Of a stretch of 9,628 bases of DNA, positions 7,122-9,628 are shown in pieces; within the stretch, counting starts at the first letter, position 1; each line of letters starts with the position of its first letter. The DNA comes from UBA940 sp964464465. Lineage in GTDB: Bacteria; Bacteroidota; Bacteroidia; Bacteroidales; Rikenellaceae. The notes below the pieces were generated by a model. The model was not told the origin of the DNA. It did not search any database and saw only the letters and a program-made list of their open reading frames with translations. The DNA lies in the NCBI GenBank assembly GCA_964464465.1, contig CAYXGF010000062.1, forward strand, positions 1 to 9,628. Reading direction: 5' to 3'. Made by a program: the position numbers and the translations under genes.

Positions 7122-7571
7122 ATGAAACGAATCTTCGCAGGTCTGTTGCTGTCCGTTATATATTTGACAAGTTGCTCGAAGGGCGGTTCAATGCCGTCTT
7201 CGGAGGCTGACGCTACCGTACAAAGACTTCGGCAAGTACTAAGCGGCCCCTTTGTCGGCACATACCGTATCATGAACACAGAGAATATATGGTATACGGA
7301 GCGTATCGTTTTCTCGCCATATAACGAAACGAAAGAGATTATCCCCATTTTCGAACATAAGTTTCACGCATACGGAACAGCGGAAATAGAGGATTCCCGT
7401 TTTATGGCCATCAGCGGCGTACAACACTGTTACTACACTATCGGCGTGAAATACGAAGGCGCAGTGCCCACTGTCTCATTCTATGAATACGACCCTAAAA
7501 CCGGCAATGTAATCAACAGAGAAGACCGCCGTAACATAATTCCCGTCGACGAACATTCTTTCGAAATGTGA
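7122..7571 (+). CDS. Small lipoprotein, probably shortened at its C-terminus
   Basis: This 149-residue product has a lipoprotein signal with lipobox LTSC (15-18), so mature Cys18 would be acylated; the following SKGGS has no acidic surface-export signal. The mature part has lipocalin-like features: GPFVGTYRI, an aromatic/hydrophobic beta-strand alternation, then SFYEYDPKTGNVINREDRRNI. I know no function for it. The ATG follows the mutS stop by 3 bases, so it is probably co-transcribed. After the TGA (7569-7571) the same frame continues for 15 sense codons, reading RYGLSKEGNSVIYTK, to a TAA at 7617-7619. This looks like a natural final beta-strand, so the TGA may be a recent nonsense change (for example CGA to TGA). 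Base composition is somewhat more AT-rich than mutS. Whether the shorter product is functional is unknown. Confidence 0.78.
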   Translation: MKRIFAGLLLSVIYLTSCSKGGSMPSSEADATVQRLRQVLSGPFVGTYRIMNTENIWYTERIVFSPYNETKEIIPIFEHKFHAYGTAEIEDSRFMAISGVQHCYYTIGVKYEGAVPTVSFYEYDPKTGNVINREDRRNIIPVDEHSFEM

Positions 7572-7619
7572 AGGTACGGACTAAGCAAAGAAGGCAATTC
7601 CGTGATATATACGAAATAA
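7572..7619 (+). other. Lost C-terminal tail of the lipoprotein, after an in-frame TGA
   Basis: Fifteen sense codons in the lipoprotein frame read RYGLSKEGNSVIYTK and end at TAA 7617-7619. The preceding residues SFEM plus this segment look like a continuous C-terminal beta hairpin, as expected if the TGA replaced an Arg codon. The rest of the gap to 8110 holds the decayed minus-strand locus and the terminator described separately. Confidence 0.5.
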
Positions 7620-7686
7620 TAACCTTTGTCAGTCCATACCTGCCACCGTACTCCTATTTCCGGGAAATCACCTTTCGGGGCGCCGG

Positions 7687-8049
7687 TCACTTACATACAT
7701 CATTCGTTTCGGCAACAATACGATTATTTTCCGTTGACTCGCAGCGGACATTGGAATTGAACATTTAACTGTCAGGTCGCAGCTTGCGGAACACGCCATG
7801 CGCAGGTCTCCCCGGAAGCTGAGACCCACACAACAATAAGTTGTGCCATTCCGACATCTGCATGCGGACAATGAATTTCCACAACAGCGTTATCGTCGAC
7901 AGTTATACAACCAATTGCTTTTGAGTATCAAAAATTTCAAAATTTCCGCCCGACCTTGTTCCGACATTGGCAGGCGACGCAATAATACGCTCCGTAGCCG
8001 CAAACATCAACTCCGGCCCGAAAAGAATCGCATTCCAACGGCCCTGCAT
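7687..8049 (-). pseudogene. Probable decayed gene, unidentified, frames shifted
   Basis: Three protein-like stretches follow one another on the minus strand. The first runs from ATG 8049 to TAA 7903 (48 codons; begins MQGRWNAILFGPELMF, includes SGGNFEIFDTQK). The second, one frame over, is open from 7927 to TGA 7772 and reads through AIGCITVDDNAVVEIHC and LIVVWVSASGETCAWRV. The third is back in the first frame, from ATG 7764 to TGA 7687 (FNSNVRCESTENNRIVAE). The first two join smoothly if one A is restored to the AAAA run at 7922-7919, giving FDTQKAIGCITVDD. Composition is balanced and codons favour the RNY pattern, unlike the Arg-rich plus-strand frames here. The 5' end abuts the terminator at 8054-8089, so the gene is probably also truncated. 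I recognise no family. Each open stretch alone could be chance. Confidence 0.38.
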
Positions 8050-8053
8050 CAAG

Positions 8054-8089
8054 AAAAAAGCGCATCCGATGATTCGGATGCGCTTTTTT
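8054..8089. terminator. Symmetrical Rho-independent terminator
   Basis: A perfect 10-bp stem GCGCATCCGA / TCGGATGCGC closes a 4-base loop (8070-8073) and is flanked by A6 (8054-8059) and T6 (8084-8089), so it reads as hairpin plus U-tract in both directions. It lies 21 bases after the stop of the DUF1080 gene, which it most likely terminates. It is also the first convincing terminator for plus-strand transcription from the mutS cluster, almost 500 bases beyond the lipoprotein. Confidence 0.9.
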
Positions 8090-8110
8090 CAAACCGTCTA
8101 TACTCTTAAC

Positions 8111-8836
8111 TTAGTCAAGTATCTTGATGCGGATGTTTCTATACCACACATCATCGCCATGGTCCTGCAAGCCGATATAACCCTCACGGTCCTCGCCGCC
8201 TGTATTTACAAACAGGTCATAAGAAGCGAATTTGCTGCCGGCGACCATCTCTTTCCAATCGTCTGTCCACAAATGGTACTCCACAACCGGTTTGCCGTTC
8301 TGATAGTGAATCACAGTACCTTTGTAAACCATGATACCGCCAGTGTTCCACTCGCCTGCCGGTTTAGCATTCTGCGGAGCCGCAGGCACAAGGTCGTACA
8401 AAGATGCGGACATTCTGTTGCCGTCCTTACCCAGACGGGCATCAGGATGGCGTTCGTTGTCCAGAATCTGATACTCGGGCGAAGACTTCCAGATAGGTTC
8501 GCCTTCAACCTCCTGAGCCAGATAGAATACGCCGCTGTTCGAACCCTCGGCTACCTTCCACTCGAACTCCAATTCGAAATTCTTAAATTTCTGGTCGAAG
8601 ATAATGTCACCTCCGTCTTTCGCACCGGCTTCTCCGGCACCTGAGCCATTGATTTTGATAGCACCGTCCTCAATCGTCCATGCTGTCGGCATGTCAGTAC
8701 GATGAAAACCTCTCCAACCCTCGAACGTCTCTCCGTCGAACAGACTTATCCATTCCCCGTCGTTCTGCTTCTCAGCGCATGACACCAATGACATAGCCGC
8801 CATAAGAACACTTGCTGCTAATGTTAACTTTTTCAT
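8111..8836 (-). CDS. 3-keto-disaccharide hydrolase domain (DUF1080) lipoprotein
   Basis: This 241-residue lipoprotein has a signal with lipobox LVSC (17-20), followed by AEKQND. The remainder is one PF06439 concanavalin-like beta-sandwich domain (about 27-241). Family signatures are WISLFDGETFEGWRG (29-43), the FELEFEWKVAEGSNSGVFYL strands (87-106), EYQILDNERHPD (121-132), EWNTGGIMV (162-170) and the final GYIGLQDHGDDVWYRNIRIK (219-238). Characterised members hydrolyse glycosidic bonds of sugars oxidised at C3, and others are uncharacterised, so the exact substrate here is unknown. It acts in the periplasm or at the surface. The ATG follows the oxidoreductase stop by 23 AT-rich bases, implying one operon, and a strong terminator ends the unit. 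The neighbour could make or use 3-keto sugars, which supports the call. Confidence 0.9.
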   Translation of the reverse strand: MKKLTLAASVLMAAMSLVSCAEKQNDGEWISLFDGETFEGWRGFHRTDMPTAWTIEDGAIKINGSGAGEAGAKDGGDIIFDQKFKNFELEFEWKVAEGSNSGVFYLAQEVEGEPIWKSSPEYQILDNERHPDARLGKDGNRMSASLYDLVPAAPQNAKPAGEWNTGGIMVYKGTVIHYQNGKPVVEYHLWTDDWKEMVAGSKFASYDLFVNTGGEDREGYIGLQDHGDDVWYRNIRIKILD

Positions 8837-8859
8837 TTAGATTATAATTTACTGTTTGA

Positions 8860-9628
8860 CTACAAAGGCATTTCTGTAAGTTTCCAACCGTCGCGGTAAG
8901 TATGCTTTATAAGTTCGTTGGCATATTCCAACGCGTTCATCGGTTCGGTGTACGTTTTGTTGAATGTCGGATGTCCGTCCTTAATCGAGAATCCGTCCTC
9001 TATCATTATACGTATCTTCTCGTCGGGCGAGATATTGGTGAAACGCATATTCTCGCCGTCCCATTTAAGACGTTTGCGAAGACCTTGCAGACGCACGGCC
9101 AGCACACCCATAACAACCATTTCGTTGAACGGACCTGCCTCGCTGAAATCAGATGCCGTCTTGACTCTGATTTCGGGGCTCTCTTTGGCTGCGCGCACCC
9201 AGTCCATATAGTGGTCATTGTCAGGCACCACGCGGCAAACCTGCGGCACCTTGGGCTCACGGCCGGAAAGCAGATAAGGCTCGACGCCGTAGCAACCGCA
9301 GATAAGCGTATCCTTGGTTCCGTGGAAAATCACGCCGCCGCCCTGTACATTGAGGTTCTTGCCGTCGGGCAATCCTTCGGGTCTGGGGGGCATGAGACCT
9401 CCGTCATACCATACCACCTCCACTTTCGGCATGCGGCATTTGGCATATTTGTCACGCGCCGGGAAAACGAATTTCACCATCTGGGCATTCGGTGCGCACT
9501 CCGTCAGAAGCGGCGTAGAACTGCCCTCCACCTCGATAGGGTATTTAAGTCTCAGAGCCTTGAACACCGGATGCAGGATATGACAAGCCTTATCGCCCCA
9601 CGCGCCGGTACCGAAATCCCACCCGCCG
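8860..9628 (-). CDS. Gfo/Idh/MocA family oxidoreductase, C-terminal part
   Basis: The gene runs off the right edge; 255 residues are visible, read in frame from 9627. They begin GGWDFGTGAWGDKACHILHP, the conserved substrate-domain motif of this family (usually GTGA-x-GD-x-x-x-H), which carries an active-site His. Later come KVEVVWYDGGLMPPRPEGLP, GGGVIFHGTKDTLICGCYG and the terminal SPDEKIRIMIEDGF plus YRDGWKL. The N-terminal NAD(P)-binding Rossmann fold and any Tat or lipoprotein signal lie outside the window. The GTG at 9567 is internal (Val), not a start. Such enzymes oxidise or reduce sugar hydroxyl/keto groups or open-chain polyols with a tightly bound or free nucleotide. Pairing with a DUF1080 hydrolase suggests a 3-keto-glycoside route. 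The family is sure; substrate and direction are inferred. Confidence 0.92.
   Translation of the reverse strand, partial: GGWDFGTGAWGDKACHILHPVFKALRLKYPIEVEGSSTPLLTECAPNAQMVKFVFPARDKYAKCRMPKVEVVWYDGGLMPPRPEGLPDGKNLNVQGGGVIFHGTKDTLICGCYGVEPYLLSGREPKVPQVCRVVPDNDHYMDWVRAAKESPEIRVKTASDFSEAGPFNEMVVMGVLAVRLQGLRKRLKWDGENMRFTNISPDEKIRIMIEDGFSIKDGHPTFNKTYTEPMNALEYANELIKHTYRDGWKLTEMPL

Noticed and set aside
7481..7690. Minus-strand frame with a protein-like opening (GAPKGDFPEIGVRWQVW) from a GTG at 7690
   Set aside because: Only the first part looks protein-like; the rest is antisense to the lipoprotein and its lost tail, and there is no good start. It might belong to the decayed locus or a dispersed repeat, which only a search of the genome could show.
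7805..7845. Two small inverted repeats, GGTCTC/GAGACC and CACAAC/GTTGTG
   Set aside because: Only 6-base arms, no T-tract, inside the decayed gene; not convincing as terminators or RNA structures.
7843..8109. 88-codon plus-strand open frame in the gap
   Set aside because: Arg/Gln/Ser/Asn-rich low-hydrophobic product, runs through the terminator hairpin, no leader; looks like the antisense shadow of the decayed minus-strand gene.
7967..8644. 225-codon plus-strand open frame
   Set aside because: Mostly antisense to the DUF1080 gene, whose family signatures are unmistakable on the other strand.

Overview
The window looks like chromosomal DNA from a Bacteroidales member, most like Alistipes/Rikenellaceae. 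The evidence is the set of gene families (DUF3822 next to rsmD, head-GIN DUF2807, a Bacteroidetes-type MutS, a 3-keto-disaccharide hydrolase lipoprotein beside a Gfo/Idh/MocA oxidoreductase), the near absence of Shine-Dalgarno sequences, and promoter-like TTTG-N19-TAnnTTTG motifs, one of which fits the consensus perfectly. The genus is inference.

Layout. At the left edge is the 5' part of a tRNA-Asp(GTC) on the minus strand, with its own consensus promoter at 69-99. Next comes a three-gene minus-strand operon at 117-1868: a membrane-anchored pilin-like protein, a short DUF3822 protein and the 16S rRNA methyltransferase RsmD. A divergent intergenic region separates it from a plus-strand RecD/Dda-type SF1B helicase (1940-3361). 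A promoter-like motif follows, then a tightly packed plus-strand cluster: a secreted DUF2807 protein with a cysteine-rich C-terminal half, mutS from a TTG start 4 bases later, and a small lipoprotein 3 bases after mutS. The lipoprotein seems to have been shortened by a nonsense codon, because a coherent 15-residue tail follows the TGA in frame.

The 7572-8110 gap is not empty. It holds that lost tail, traces of a broken minus-strand gene in shifted frames, and a strong symmetrical intrinsic terminator at 8054-8089. On the right is a minus-strand pair: a Gfo/Idh/MocA oxidoreductase cut by the window edge, then a DUF1080 lipoprotein.

Functionally the window mixes housekeeping (tRNA, rRNA methylation, mismatch repair, helicase) with envelope proteins and one likely sugar-processing pair. 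I see no CRISPR array, insertion sequence, prophage or recognisable defence system. The points most worth a second look are the decayed locus, the probable nonsense truncation, the cysteine-patterned DUF2807 protein in front of mutS, and the unusual DAPY catalytic motif in RsmD.
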